Source: Sepiola atlantica
Lineage: Eukaryota > Mollusca > Cephalopoda > Sepiida > Sepiolidae
Direction of reading: 5' to 3'
Length of the DNA: 64,000 nt
NCBI GenBank assembly: GCA_963556195.1
Contig: OY744525.1
Span: 75,648,344 to 75,712,343, forward strand
This document shows, in pieces, positions 42,386-53,709 of the stretch. Position numbers and translations under genes: made by a program. The notes beneath the pieces were generated by a model. The model was not told the DNA's origin and made no database searches. It saw nothing but the letters and a program-made list of their open reading frames with translations. The number at the start of each line of letters is the position of its first letter. The stretch's first letter is position 1.

Positions 42386-43790
42386 AAATGTGAATCTTGT
42401 AATACTGGAAAGAAGGTCAGAGGTTACATCGGCCAAAATGTTGTGAGAATACAATCCCAGATGAAAACAGTAGTGAAATAATACAAATTATCAATCCTCC
42501 AAAAATGTGAATCTTGTAATACTGGAAAGAAGGTCAGAGGTTACATCGGCCAAAATGTTGTGAGAATACAATCCCAGATGAAAACAGTAGTGAAATAATA
42601 CAAATTATCAATCCTCCAAAAATGTGAATCTTGTAATACTGGAAAGAAGGTCAGAGGTTACATCGGCCAAAATGTTGTGAGAATACAATCCCAGATGAAA
42701 ACAGTAGTGAAATAATACAAATTATCAATCTTCCAAAAATGTGAATCTTGTAATACTGGAAAGAAGGTCAGAGGTTACATCGGCCAAAATGTTGTGAGAA
42801 TACAATCCCAGATGAAAACAGTAGTGAAATAATACAAATTATCAATCCTCCAAAAATGTGAATCTTGTAATACTGGAAAGAAGGTCAGAGGTTACATCGG
42901 CCAAAATGTTGTGAGAATACAATCCCAGATGAAAACAGTAGTGAAATAATACAAATTATCAATCCTCCAAAAATGTGAATCTTGTAATACTGGAAAGAAG
43001 GTCAGAGGTTACATCGGCCAAAATGTTGTGAGAATACAATCCCAGATGAAAACAGTAGTGAAATAATACAAATTATCAATCCTCCAAAAATGTGAATCTT
43101 GTAATACTGGAAAGAAGGTCAGAGGTTACATCGGCCAAAATGTTGTGAGAATACAATCCCAGATGAAAACAGTAGTGAAATAATACAAATTATCAATCTT
43201 CCAAAAATGTGAATCTTGTAATACTGGAAAGAAGGTCAGAGGTTACATCGGCCAAAATGTTGTGAGAATACAATCCCAGATGAAAACAGTAGTGAAATAA
43301 TACAAATTATCAATCCTCCAAAAATGTGAATCTTGTAATACTGGAAAGAAGGTCAGAGGTTACATCGGCCAAAATGTTGTGAGAATACAATCCCAGATGA
43401 AAACAGTAGTGAAATAATACAAATTATCAATCCTCCAAAAATGTGAATCTTGTAATACTGGAAAGAAGGTCAGAGGTTACATCGTCCAAAATGTTGTGAG
43501 AATGCAATCCCAGATGAAAACAGTAGTGAAATAATACAAATTATCAATCTTCCAAAAATGTGAATCTTGTAATACTGGAAAGAAGGTCAGAGGTTACATC
43601 GGCCAAAATGTTGTGAGAATACAATCCCAGATGAAAACAGTAGTGAAATAATACAAATTATCAATCCTCTAAAAATGTGAATCTTGTAATACTGGAAAGA
43701 AGGTCAGAGGTTACATCGGCCAAAACGTTGTGAACATAACAATCAAAATGAGAATTGTAGTCAGAATAATACAAATTATCAATCCTCATC
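42295..43790 (+). repeat. 117-bp tandem array, 13 units
   Basis: GAAGGTCAGAGGTTACATCG recurs every 117 bp from 42295 to 43699, exactly twelve intervals; the last unit is partial and more diverged. Units 2-12 are almost identical. Units 4, 8 and 11 carry ATCAATCTTCC where the others have ATCAATCCTCC or a close variant. Units 1 and 11 carry CATCGTCC where the others have CATCGGCC. The unit is the right arm of foldback family G plus about 20 bp of flank (TGTGAATCTTGTAATACTGG). Confidence 0.97.
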
Positions 43791-43799
43791 TAAAAAAGT

Positions 43800-44235
43800 C
43801 GAAAAATAATATAGAATGCTTGTATAGGTATTAATCCTACCCCCTGTATTTTATTATAGGCACAAATTTAAAAGCATTTTATTGGGGTTTCATGCAATGG
43901 ACCAACAAAAATAAATGCACCATGGGTTTTCAAAATTATTTGCAAATAAAAATCTGAAAAGTGTATATGTATTTACGGTGAAACCTTGAAGTAAAATCTA
44001 GCGGACCAATTGCCTTCAGAAGTCATATAATTATAATATAGAATCAACCCATTTAGGAACATTTATAAATTAAATTAAAGGAATGAATTGGTCAATTATT
44101 ATCAAAGATAAAAAGAGAATTGGAATTAAATCAATGGGTTAACACTGGTGAGACAATCTCATGATTCAATCGTATCGATGACAAAAACGCTGTACATTTT
44201 TACAATTCATCTCTAATTAATTTATGGACATTTTA
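43800..44235. other. AT-rich DNA, no recognisable feature
   Basis: Nothing recognised before the LINE remnant. Confidence 0.5.
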
Positions 44236-44239
44236 TTTT

Positions 44240-45060
44240 AGAGTTTGCCTCCAGGGATCGATACTTGGACTATTATTATTCCTGATTATCATAAACTATT
44301 TTCCTGATGCAATCGCTTCCGAGATGGGTATATTTTCTGACTACACCATGCTCTATTTTCAACATACAGGCAAATCGAACACACACATATCCAAGCTGAA
44401 TCCTTAGAAAATGACCTCGTTCACAGACAACATGAATTGGAATAAACACATAGAAAATACTGCCAAGTCCGCTACAAAGAAGGTGGGTTCTATCTACTGA
44501 GCTAGAAAAATTCTCACATCTGCCAGTATCCTATATCTTTATAAAGCCACTATTCGCTTATGCATGGGGTATTGTTACTACATCTGGACTAGTGCATCAA
44601 TCACAAACCTCTTCTTCTTGGACAAGGTACAAAAAAATCTTTAACCTAATAGGTCTCGCACTGTCTATCAAGCTCCAGCCCCTGTCCCATCGCTGTTTCA
44701 TCCCTGTACTTGCTTTACAAGTACTTCAATGGAATGTGCTCTAATGAACTTACTGCACGTGTACCCCCTCAATGTAAATACCCTTGACAAACTCAGATAG
44801 CAGAAAATCTCACCCCTTCACTGTGAAGGTCCCCAGATGCCAGAAAACTTTCTACTGCAATATCTTATTTCCTCAAACTGCTTGCCTTTGAAATTTCCTC
44901 TCTGCTCAGTTTCCCTGACTGTATCAACACGTAGAAATTTAAATGTAATATGAACAAACATCTTGCTGCACAACTCCACGTTTAGAATGTTCCCTTTAAA
45001 TCTGACCCCAAATCACAGTAGCTCTTTACATGTCTTATTTTGGATTGAATAAAAGTAAAA
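44240..45060 (+). pseudogene. LINE RT remnant and 3' end (family E)
   Basis: Translation gives CLQGSILGLLLFLIIINYFP, the RT motif B region (canonically P-Q-G-S-I-L-G-P-L-L-F), then GIFSDYTMLYFQ, a decayed YADD catalytic motif. NMNWNKHIENTAKSATKKVG and ASILYLYKATIRLCMGYCYY + IW follow, the usual thumb-region pattern. Stops and frame changes are frequent. The non-coding tail (CACGTAGAAATTTAAATGTA, CTTGCTGCACAACTCC) ends in TGAATAAAAGTAAAA and defines family E with 505-1115 and 6440-6860. It is inactive. Confidence 0.85.
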
Positions 45061-45064
45061 CTGG

Positions 45065-45574
45065 AATGTTAAAAGTATTAATAACGAAAGAGAAATTTTA
45101 ATCGAGGCTTCATAAATGCGTGTATAATAAATCGACAGACCTACATTTTTGCTTACTTTACTTTATGTATTATATCAAGTTGTAGTTCCTATCTGTCTGT
45201 TTCTTTGTCCAGGAACTCCTAGAGTACAATACTAGATTGTCCAAAAAAAAAAAAGAAATACATTTAATTTTATTGATAACTTGCAAATTATAGAAATGAA
45301 AAAAAAAAAAATAGAAATGGTAATATGGGGTTCAGAATTATGAGAAGAAGTTCTTATTCATTCCCAGGAAATGTTGAATGTGTCTCAAGGAGGTTAAAAA
45401 AACTATAAATTTACCCAAAATAATTCGAATGTCACTTTACTTATACCTCATTCTACAGAATCAATGGTGAGTGCATCATTGTGTAAAGGTAATATGGTGT
45501 TATGGGCTTGGAGAAAATAAACCTAATTAAATCATGACAATTCCGGGTCTTCTTGCTTTATATATACATGCACG

Positions 45575-45590
<16 letters not shown>
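45065..45590. other. AT-rich DNA, no recognisable feature
   Basis: A runs at 45243-45255 and 45299-45311; a CA run at 45573-45593. Confidence 0.5.

Positions 45591-45593
<3 letters not shown>

Positions 45594-45645
<52 letters not shown>
45594..45645. repeat. (TA)n microsatellite
   Basis: About 50 bp of TA next to a CA run. Confidence 0.95.
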
Positions 45646-45651
<6 letters not shown>

Positions 45652-45899
45652 TTCGAATTATCTCTGTCTTTATATATATACATAAAATGTACAAATTCTT
45701 TGAAAAGTAAACTTAACCAGACTGTTCAATTACCAGAGTCCAACATATTTATTTAAATAGATACAGATTGGACATTATGAACGAGTCGTCCATCTAATAT
45801 ATTCTATGAATCTAATCAGAGAGGGAGGCTAATCCTCAGCATTCAGCTAGAATTAAGATTTGTAACCTTGGGTTGGGGAAAACCTTGTCTGTACCTATT

Positions 45900-46870
45900 T
45901 AAACATATATGTCTAAATGAATAAATGCGAAAGTTGGAATTAAAGAGATCTATTTATAATTAATTCAACTTATTTAAGAAGCGCACCATCTTTTTTTATA
46001 TACCATTTATATACATGTGATATCAGATTCGCAAGGTTAACTAATTTGCATATTGGTTTTGTAAAAGTTAATTTTATTGATTAACTATTATTTGCTATTG
46101 TTTTTTTAAGTCCATGATTTTTTTAAATTTTAATATAATAAATGTTCTGTTTCGCAATATTGTTTTATTTTCTGGACAAATATTTAGCATTTGTGTTCAA
46201 ATGTTTTCTAACGTTGTTTAAATGTTTCAAATATCAGTCGCTCTCAAGAAAAAGCGACCGACTCGATTTTTGTAAATTCCCAGTGAAAAGACGAACTTGT
46301 TTCTTTATTTTATTTTCTTTAGGTCACATTTAAAAGGTAAATAAATGTTTTGAAATCACCAAAATGTTAACGTTCCGTGTTTTAAAAGTTTATTATTTTA
46401 AACTAGCCGGGCTACCCGCTATTGCGCGCAGGGGGGATAATACTTTATTTTTATCAATAACAATTAATTTTTCACATGCGAGGTAAATTTTAATGTACAA
46501 ACTGAAAACAACTAGTAGAAGTGAAACTTGCCCTTCCCCCCCAAAAAACCCAAATCCCAACAACAACAAAAAAACAAACAAAAATAAACAAATACGCATG
46601 TTATGTCTGACTAAAAAAAGAAATACCCGAGTAAAGTTTAAAATAAAAAACGCGAGATAAGTTTTACATAAGAAAATAAACTAATCTCATCTCTCTCTCT
46701 CTCTGCCACTCTCTTTCTCTCTCCTTTTATCTCTCTCCTGTTAATGACGCCGTATTATTATGCTATTGTTTTGTTTTATTATTGTTTGAAGCAATAGTTT
46801 CGTCGATAGTAAAAGAGTAAATGAGATGCTGAGAACAGATACTACACTTTGAATTATTTATCTACACAAA
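45900..46870. repeat. Duplicated block, copy 2 (with Helitron tail)
   Basis: Collinear with 32370-33170, including TAAATGAATAAATGCGAAAG at the start and the minus-oriented Helitron-like end at 46403 (CTAGCCGGGCTACCCGC). The TGCGAGGTAAATTTTAATGT block and (TC)n near 46690-46705 are also shared. This copy has extra insertions, such as a C/A-rich stretch at 46535-46590. Confidence 0.75.
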
Positions 46871-46879
46871 ATCTAAAAA

Positions 46880-47160
46880 TTTAAATTACGAACAAATTAG
46901 GCACAAGGCGATCAAAAGTGTGGGAAAAAGGCGGGGGGGTCGTTGATCATCCTTGGTCAACAGCTATAAAAATGTTTATCTTACTCTTAACTAAAATCAT
47001 CTCAATCACCACAATACCACATTTACCCTTGGAGACATCCTACTTAAAATATATTCAATTTGTTGAAAAAGCTTTTTTTTCATTAATACATTTATTTACA
47101 GAAATTTATTGAATTAAAATGGGGAGTGGGATCTTGTGTTTATAACTTGGCATTTCTAAA
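46880..47160. other. No recognisable feature; short G run
   Basis: A 64-codon open frame at 46918-47112 shows no known motif. Confidence 0.45.
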
Positions 47161-47162
47161 TG

Positions 47163-47650
47163 AATGACCTCCTCCTTCAAAAAAAAAAACTGATTTAATC
47201 TATTATTGTATTATCTTTTAATGGGGATATGTTAGTGTAGTGTCGGTTTTGTTGTCATAGGACCGTGCTCCCAGGAATTACCTCCTCCTTTTTTAATCCT
47301 CCCAGGTCTTGCATAATCCTGTGAGGGAATGTTAATGTAGTATCTGTTCTTTTGTTATGAGACCATCTTCCCAGGGACTACCTTCTTTTTTAAGGCAGGT
47401 GGTAGTGTAGTATCTTTTCTGTTGCCATGATACTATACTCACAGGCATTACCTTCTGCTTTTATGGGGAGATCCTCCCAGATATTACCTCCTCTATTTTA
47501 GAAGAGGTATTGTAGTACCTGTAGTGTTATGATACCATCCTACCAGACATTACCTCCTCTTTTGAGGATTAGTGTTGTATATGTTCGTTAATACCTCCTC
47601 CTTTGGGGTTCAGTGTATGTAGTTCGTTGATCATGATATCATCCTCCCAG
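47163..47650 (+). repeat. Decayed relative of the 76-bp array
   Basis: Repeated ATTACCTCCTCCTTTT, GTTAGTGTAGTGTCGGTTTT and GTTGTCATAGGACCGTGCTC modules match the 29115-29799 unit in order, with irregular spacing of roughly 60-80 bp and many changes. Confidence 0.75.
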
Positions 47651-47651
47651 C

Positions 47652-47691
47652 CTAGCAAAAGTATGCGACCAGATGGAGCATATATTTGCTA

Positions 47692-47692
<1 letters not shown>
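47652..47692 (+). other. 41-nt CTAG-bounded hairpin
   Basis: Starts CTAGCAAAAGTATGCGACC and ends GGAGCATATATTTGCTAG, followed by T. Pairing runs for 15 positions with one mismatch and one G-T pair. It lines up base for base with the 41-nt hairpin on the minus strand at 17945-17985. It may be the 3' terminus of a Helitron-like element that carried the decayed 76-bp array. Confidence 0.6.

Positions 47693-47736
<44 letters not shown>
47693..47736. repeat. (TA)n microsatellite
   Basis: About 44 bp of TA; the mariner-type element inserted at its edge. Confidence 0.95.
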
Positions 47737-47739
<3 letters not shown>

Positions 47740-48291
47740 GGTGTCCCAAAATAATGTATACATCGTTTGAATCGTTATAACTCGTTCAATTTACTGAGTT
47801 TGACTTGCAAAAAAAAGTTATAAAAGAGTAGAAGAGTAAGAGTACACATTTAAAGATACTGAAAGTAAAATTAACAAAAACATAGAAAATTAACTTTTAA
47901 TAAATGTAAAGGCTACAATGTTTAAAGCAAGAAACCTGAAGCAATTGCAAACAAATGGGAGTAGTAATTGTAGTAGAATGTGCTCAAATACTGGAGTAAA
48001 TGTCGCAGGACGTTTGTAGGTACAATTCTTCACGTCGTCACTATATGGAAAGTGTATTGAGCAGAACGGGTTGGGGTTAGGATGAGGGTTCATTTTATGA
48101 ACATTCTGAAATTACCCTAAGTAGCCTTTATCTTTGTTAAAAGTTAATTTTCTATGTTTTTGTTAATTTTACTGTCAGTATTTTTAAATGAATATTCTTA
48201 CTCAATCTTGTTTATCAATCTTGCAAATAAAAATCAGTAAATTGAACGACTTATAACAATTCAAAGGGTGTATACATTATTTTGGGACACC

Positions 48292-48294
<3 letters not shown>
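47737..48294. mobile_element. Tc1/mariner-type MITE (558 bp)
   Basis: Terminal inverted repeats begin CAGGGTGTCCCAAAATAATG and end with the exact complement of that type (CATTATTTTGGGACACCCTG), flanked by TA on both sides. Inner arms continue with TATACATC, CGTTATAAC and CGTTCAATTTACTGA-like blocks and pair on and off for about 190 bp. No DDE transposase is present; the 67-codon minus frame inside has no motif. The TIR start and TA target site are characteristic of mariner elements. Confidence 0.85.

Positions 48295-48331
<37 letters not shown>
48295..48331. repeat. (TA)n microsatellite
   Basis: Continuation of the TA tract on the other side of the mariner-type element. Confidence 0.95.
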
Positions 48332-48334
<3 letters not shown>

Positions 48335-48339
48335 AGGAC

Positions 48340-49730
48340 TAAAGCCTTCCAAAATATAGTTGAAACATCCACAAAAGCTTTTCAAATTGCTTCTGCAAAA
48401 TAGTATTATTAACAAATTATCAAAACTCATTAATTTCAATCAAACAACTTCTCTTCTTCTTCAAACATCTGTTATCTTATTACTCACAATGCATGAATAC
48501 TTATCATCTGTAACATATTTAGTGCTAATTGGCTGTTGAACACATGATGGAAAACAGACAATCAAATCACTGAACCATTTCAAATACTCAGATGAACATG
48601 GAGATCATGATGAATAGTTCTCAGAGAAGCTGGGGGGGGGGGGGCACATTGGTCATGAGTATTTAACTTTTCCTTAAGAATAATATTAGGCGAAAAGACC
48701 ACTTTTAAAGAAGATCTCACTAATATTTTGTTTCTCAATTTTTGAGATGAGAATATTACAAATCAATAATATTTATTTAATTTTTTATGAGTGGTACATG
48801 TGTGAATGTTTGATGAAATGAAAATATAATTGAAAAATGTTGATGGGTGCAAAATTTAAAATGAACAAATAATTTCAAAAGTAAAGAACATATTCAAAAA
48901 CAGTAAAAGTCATAAAAAAATATATCTAATAAAAACGGGTTCAATTTAGTAAATTGCTTCCTCATATGATCTTTCAATAAATATATATATCCAAAAAGTA
49001 ACATTTAAATTTAAAAACATATAATAAAAGCATGTTCCTTTTGTTGCATAGCATGGCTAGTTAAGGCAAGTTGGCTCCATTATTTGACTCTACTCTCATT
49101 TGATTATGATGATCGCTCTTTCATCGTCTATTAGTTCTGTTGCTACTTTCATCCATCCCTGTCTGGCTGTAGCGGTCCCATCTGAGCCGCTGCATAAACT
49201 CGCTGCTCCTTTACGTAGTTGCCCACTTAAATTGACCTGAAGCATATGTGCTGACTTGCAACAACGCCTGATTAAAGAGACAACAACACCTTTTTATTGT
49301 TCACAGGTTTATTCACATTTCCCAAAACAGAAAGATGTGAACCATTATTATTAACGTACCCCAACTTTGTCCCCAATGAGGTTGGAAAGTAGACGTGCCT
49401 TTCGACTGTCCAAGAATGTTTGTCTCTTACAAAATCCAGAAGAAGAATGAGAGGAAGCAGAAGTGACAGTCCACCTCTTCCAGTTCTGATGTCATCAACA
49501 GTGACTGGGGGGAAAAGGATGAACAGCCTGTCTTCCACTTGATTGCAGTAACCGCCTGGATGAACAGAATCCTCACAATCGGTGCAATTATGCAACAATT
49601 TTAAGTAATTTATCTCCTAGGAAGATCTTGTTATTTTCAGGGGAACATCATTAGAATTTAAATATGATAATAAAAAATGGTTCATAAAACTAACATTTTT
49701 TAAAAGAGTGGCATTACAATTTAAGTGCAA
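48340..49730. other. No recognisable gene; one 108-codon open frame
   Basis: Mostly AT-rich with a G run near 48632. A higher-complexity part (49050-49610) has a minus-strand open frame at 49272-49598 including VDDIRTGRGGLSLLLPLILL. It has no familiar domain, no adjacent splice signals that stand out, and may be part of a decayed LTR element together with 49735-49990. Confidence 0.4.
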
Positions 49731-49734
49731 GTAC

Positions 49735-49990
49735 TGCAGGAAGAAGACGAGATTCAAGTTGTCATGTGGCGAGAGCAGAGTCATCATTCGCTCTCTTTTC
49801 TAGTCAGACTTCAGCCTAATCAGATGCGACTTGTAGGTGCTAATCACAACTCACCCAGATTGGGGCTACAGTTCAATAGCCTATAAATACCATAGTTCAC
49901 TCAGTGTTATCTCTTATCAGGAGAACAATAAAAGAATTGAACCACGAGACTGTGTGGTTATTACAACCAATCGACAGGCTGCCAACATGT
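49735..49990 (+). mobile_element. LTR-like sequence
   Basis: TGTCATGTGGCGAGAGCAGA (49759) starts with TG; inside are CCTATAAATACC (TATA-like), AACAATAAAAG (polyadenylation-like) and the end GTGTGGTTATTACA near 49962, the usual layout and 3' wording of some Gypsy/BEL LTRs. Only one copy is in the window and no target duplication is seen. Confidence 0.4.
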
Positions 49991-49999
49991 GTGAGCCAA

Positions 50000-50340
50000 T
50001 TAAAGATAGTAAACAGTCAGGGAGATGAGCAACAATGTTACACAATCTGACATAAATGATTCATTTGATGAAATTCTTCTTTTTGTAACAGATTTATAAA
50101 ATAAAAAAAATTATGATCAACAAAACAAAAGCTGTCCACAAGAAATGTGTAAATCGTCCCCAAACATTTAAATGGAAACACGACTGAGCATAATTTTACA
50201 TGTGTAGCGATCAGAGCAAACAGGATCATTGAGTAAATACTATAAGTACTATTATGGCATGTGTTCTTCAGAATTATTTGATTTATTCCCTGCTTCCTTT
50301 GTTCCAGCTCGTTTGACATGTTGGTCTAATAGTCTTCATT
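50000..50340. other. AT-rich DNA, no recognisable feature
   Basis: A 93-codon minus-strand open frame (50038-50319) has no known motif. Confidence 0.45.
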
Positions 50341-50344
50341 AATT

Positions 50345-50575
50345 TTCTGTTCAGGTACCTCGTTGTAATACATCTTCCTATTCCAATAGCTTATTTTCAA
50401 GAACTGCGGACTTATGGAACTCTCTTCCTGCTGACAGTTTTACTCCTACCTGGTCTTTTCAAGACTAAGGAAAATAGGCATCTCCTGTCTTTGCGTTAAT
50501 CACCTTTCGTTCTTATTAGCTTTTTACATCAAGTCGCTTCATGCCTTGTCTGGAGCGACTTCCATTAACAAAAAA
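50345..50575 (+). pseudogene. LINE RT C-terminus (fragment)
   Basis: Translation from about 50380 gives YSNSLFSRTADLWNSLPADS + FTPTWSFQ, the standard C-terminal pattern of CR1/jockey-like RTs (F-x-x-R-T-x-x-L-W-N-S-L-P ... F), followed by stops. The tail contains CTTGTCTGGAGCGACTTCCA and an A run. All upstream domains are missing. Confidence 0.7.
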
Positions 50576-50734
50576 AATACCAAGTTCCAAATCTGTGTGA
50601 GCAGTCTCCCAGATGGCTTGTCTGTAGCTGCTGTGAAACTGCAGCAGTTCTCATCTATTTTCGCCGATATGCATGTATAATTTATTTAATTTTACTTCTA
50701 TAATACATTTAGTATTATAACCAGTAATCCTCTA

Positions 50735-51105
50735 CTCTATAAAAAAGAGAAATGTGTATTTATTTACAAATATATATATATCCATCCTGTCACACAAATG
50801 TTAGCAAGTAAAAAACTGCCGAACGAATCCATTTCAAATGTTTAGAGAGAGAGAGAAAACAAATAGCAAGTCAGACACCCCACCTGCTATTTGAAATAAA
50901 TTCGGAAAGGAATCCATTACTATTCCCATAATGAAACATATTCTTTCTTATTTTCCTTTCTTCTTTCTAGATGGATTGATACGTTTCTCTTCTTTTTTTA
51001 AACTTTCCAGTTTGAGACGTTTTCTTCCTTTCTTATTTTTTTAAACTTCACTGATTGAGGTGTTATTTTATATGAAGGTGAATATTAGTGCGAACATTAG
51101 CGAAG
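50735..51105 (+). repeat. Dispersed repeat family C, copy 2
   Basis: CTCTACTCTATAAAAAAGAG, AAATGTGTATTTAT, GTTAGCAAGTAAAA and TGAAATAAATTCGGAAAGGA match 36090-36600 and 58130-58400. The other end, GAATATTAGTGCGAACATTA + GCGAAGCA at 51081-51107, matches 58892-58915. Confidence 0.65.
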
Positions 51106-51109
51106 CATT

Positions 51110-52030
51110 TCTTTTTTGACTCATACTTAAATAATCCTCTCATTTTCAGAAATAAAAAAATTAAGTCACAGGAAAAAGAACTGTGGCTGAAACAGTGCTT
51201 GAAAACAGTGCTTGAAAATGCTTGAATGAAAGATTGCATATAAGCAAAGTGATCAAAAGCATTATAGCTATAGTGCTTTCAATTAAAAACAACATAAATA
51301 CACTTTTAAAAAACATTTTTCTTGGTGTGATTTAGATTTGAGTTTGAAGGGGAGTTTGGTGCACTCTAGGTTTATTTTTTATTTTCTTTACATTTATTTA
51401 TTTAGTACTTTGTCAGCTAGAGTGCTTTCAATAAAAGAAATAAAATTCCTTTTTCTGTTAATGTCTTAACGTTTAACATTGCCTGTATTTCTTACTTTTC
51501 TGAAACAGCGCTCCTTCTCCGAAAACTTCAAGTCAGTAGCAGTATGGAATCATTTTCCAGCTGCCGACATTATTAGTAAGAACATTAAAGTAAAATACAC
51601 AAAAATCATATTACATGAGAAAAGATAGGAAACGACGAAGCCATTCCAAGAGAAGGAAGATAACCACAAAACAAATGAAGCTCCCGAATTCCAACACATT
51701 TGCAGGGTTTTACAAAACTGACATGTCAAAGCCAACACTTGGATGTACTCACTAGTGATTGTATATTTAATGAGTAAATAAGATCTATGGGAAAATATTC
51801 TACCAGTCAAAGGTCAGGTTATTCTTGTCAGAATTTAGAGGATAAAAAATGGGCATTTGGGAAGAAGGTAAATGTTTAATAGGCTTAAAGTCCATACTCA
51901 GTGCAAGAACGGACGACTTGAGTTTAGAATAATAAAAATGATTTTTTAATTATGAAACAAGTTGTTGATGCATAGAATTATCACTCCATATAATTAAAAA
52001 TGTTATAAAATATAATTATCATATAATAAT
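51110..52030. other. AT-rich DNA, no recognisable feature
   Basis: No motif. An 86-codon minus frame (51550-51810) is unsupported. Confidence 0.45.
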
Positions 52031-52035
52031 AATAA

Positions 52036-52110
52036 TCTAATATATAAAGTAAAGTGAGATTCCCCCTATTTCTTTGACTGGAATAGTTTAATAAACAAAA
52101 GATGCCTTAA
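52036..52110 (+). mobile_element. Helitron-like 5' end, family B
   Basis: A|TCTAATATATAAAGTAAAGT matches the 5' end of the copies at 38603 and 63631; the similarity fades soon after. Confidence 0.35.
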
Positions 52111-53010
52111 ATTTATCCATGTCATGAAAAGAAATTTTCCATTTTCAATTCCATTAATTGCTTTCACTATTTGTTCAGGATCAATTTGCTTTGTTTTAAT
52201 AAGTTAAAGGTGGTGGATTAACATTAACATTTATTATATCCACCACGCATTACACCAGGGTATTCTATTTAATAAGACACATATTTTTCTGCTTCACCAG
52301 TTGCTAACACTATGGGTGTTCATTACAGTAACCATCTTTAACATTTTCTAATATTAGCACCTTACGAATTGTTTTAAATGATTCACGGCTAATTATTTAG
52401 ATTACATCAAACACTGATTGTATATTTGTCATATCTTTTCCATTATTTAACTTTATAAAATTTAATGACATACATTGCATACACTTTTGATGTGATCAAC
52501 ATATAAAACATCACTGCTATTGTTACAGATAGGTGCTTCCATACGTTACATTACATTTAATCGTTCTAGAAGGACTTCAGAATTTGGTATGTATACATGT
52601 AAACGTTTTGCTTAATATTATTTCACAATTAATTAACTTTCCGGGAACGTTTCACTAAACAAAATCGTTCAGGGTCATATTAACTATTATAGATTTAGCA
52701 ATCTATACTACTTTCTGTCTATTACTTTCGAATTTGATACGTAAAAAAGTATTATCTGTAATTATCAGAGTTCATTCTATAAAAAAGGCTTTTGTGTAAA
52801 ATGGTCTTATTTTATTATGGGATTGCTTAATTTGTTTTTTCTTCATTAGCTGTCTTTGTTTTCTTATAGATTTTTACAAATATTTTACTTGTTTGGTTGC
52901 TTTATTTTTGTTTGTGACTTTTATGATTGGAAAGTAAAAAGATTTGGTTTTTGCAATAAAATCATTGATTAGTAATTAGCACCAAAAACAGTGTTGATTA
53001 TTAATTAAGA
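52111..53010. other. AT-rich DNA, no recognisable feature
   Basis: Nothing recognised. Confidence 0.5.
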
Positions 53011-53016
53011 ATAAGA

Positions 53017-53080
<64 letters not shown>
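53017..53080. repeat. (GAT)n microsatellite
   Basis: About 21 perfect GAT units. Confidence 0.97.
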
Positions 53081-53438
53081 TAATTCAGAGTATCTTTGCA
53101 AACCACAAGCAAATCACGGGAAATATTATTTTACAAAAAAAAAGACTAAAACAATTCATAAAACATTCTGTAAAAAAAATTAATTGTGTATTTAACAAAA
53201 AAAAAACATTTTTATTTCAAATCCACAAAAATCAATTCACAACTGTACAATCAGGAATGATTTCCTTTTATTTTTAAAATAAGAAAAGTATTATGAGAAA
53301 TTCTAAGTTGAACAAATTTTTTCAATTTTTAAATATGTTTATGCCTAGAAAACAATGAAAAATCTCCAAAATTACACATTTTTATACTAAAATTAAAAAT
53401 GCTGACAACTGTAAACCATTAAAAAGGAAAACTCACAA

Positions 53439-53706
53439 GTGCCATTTTTTAAAAAGAAGAGCCAACAACTGCAAACCTTTAAAAAGAAGAGCCAACAACT
53501 GCAAACCTTTAAAAAGAAAAACTCACAACTGCAGACCTTTAAAAAGAAAAGCTCACAACTGCAAACCTTTAAAAAGAAAAGCTCACAACGGCAAACCTTT
53601 AAAAAGAAAAGTCCACAACTGCAAACCCTTAAAAAGGAAAGTTCACAACTGCAAATTAAAAAAAAGAAAAGCTCACAACTGCAAATTTTTAAAAAGAAAA
53701 GCTCAC
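53439..53706 (+). repeat. 30-bp tandem array, ~9 units
   Basis: The unit TTTAAAAAGAAAAGCTCACA + ACTGCAAACC is 30 bp, repeated about nine times with point changes. The period keeps one frame open (FKKKSSQLQT repeats), giving a 142-codon frame at 53439-53867. The peptide's regularity follows from the DNA repeat and there is no other coding evidence. Confidence 0.9.
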
Positions 53707-53709
53707 AGA

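Noticed and set aside
42127..42393. 88-codon open frame
   Set aside because: It lies across the inverted arm of a foldback element and the first unit of the 117-bp array.
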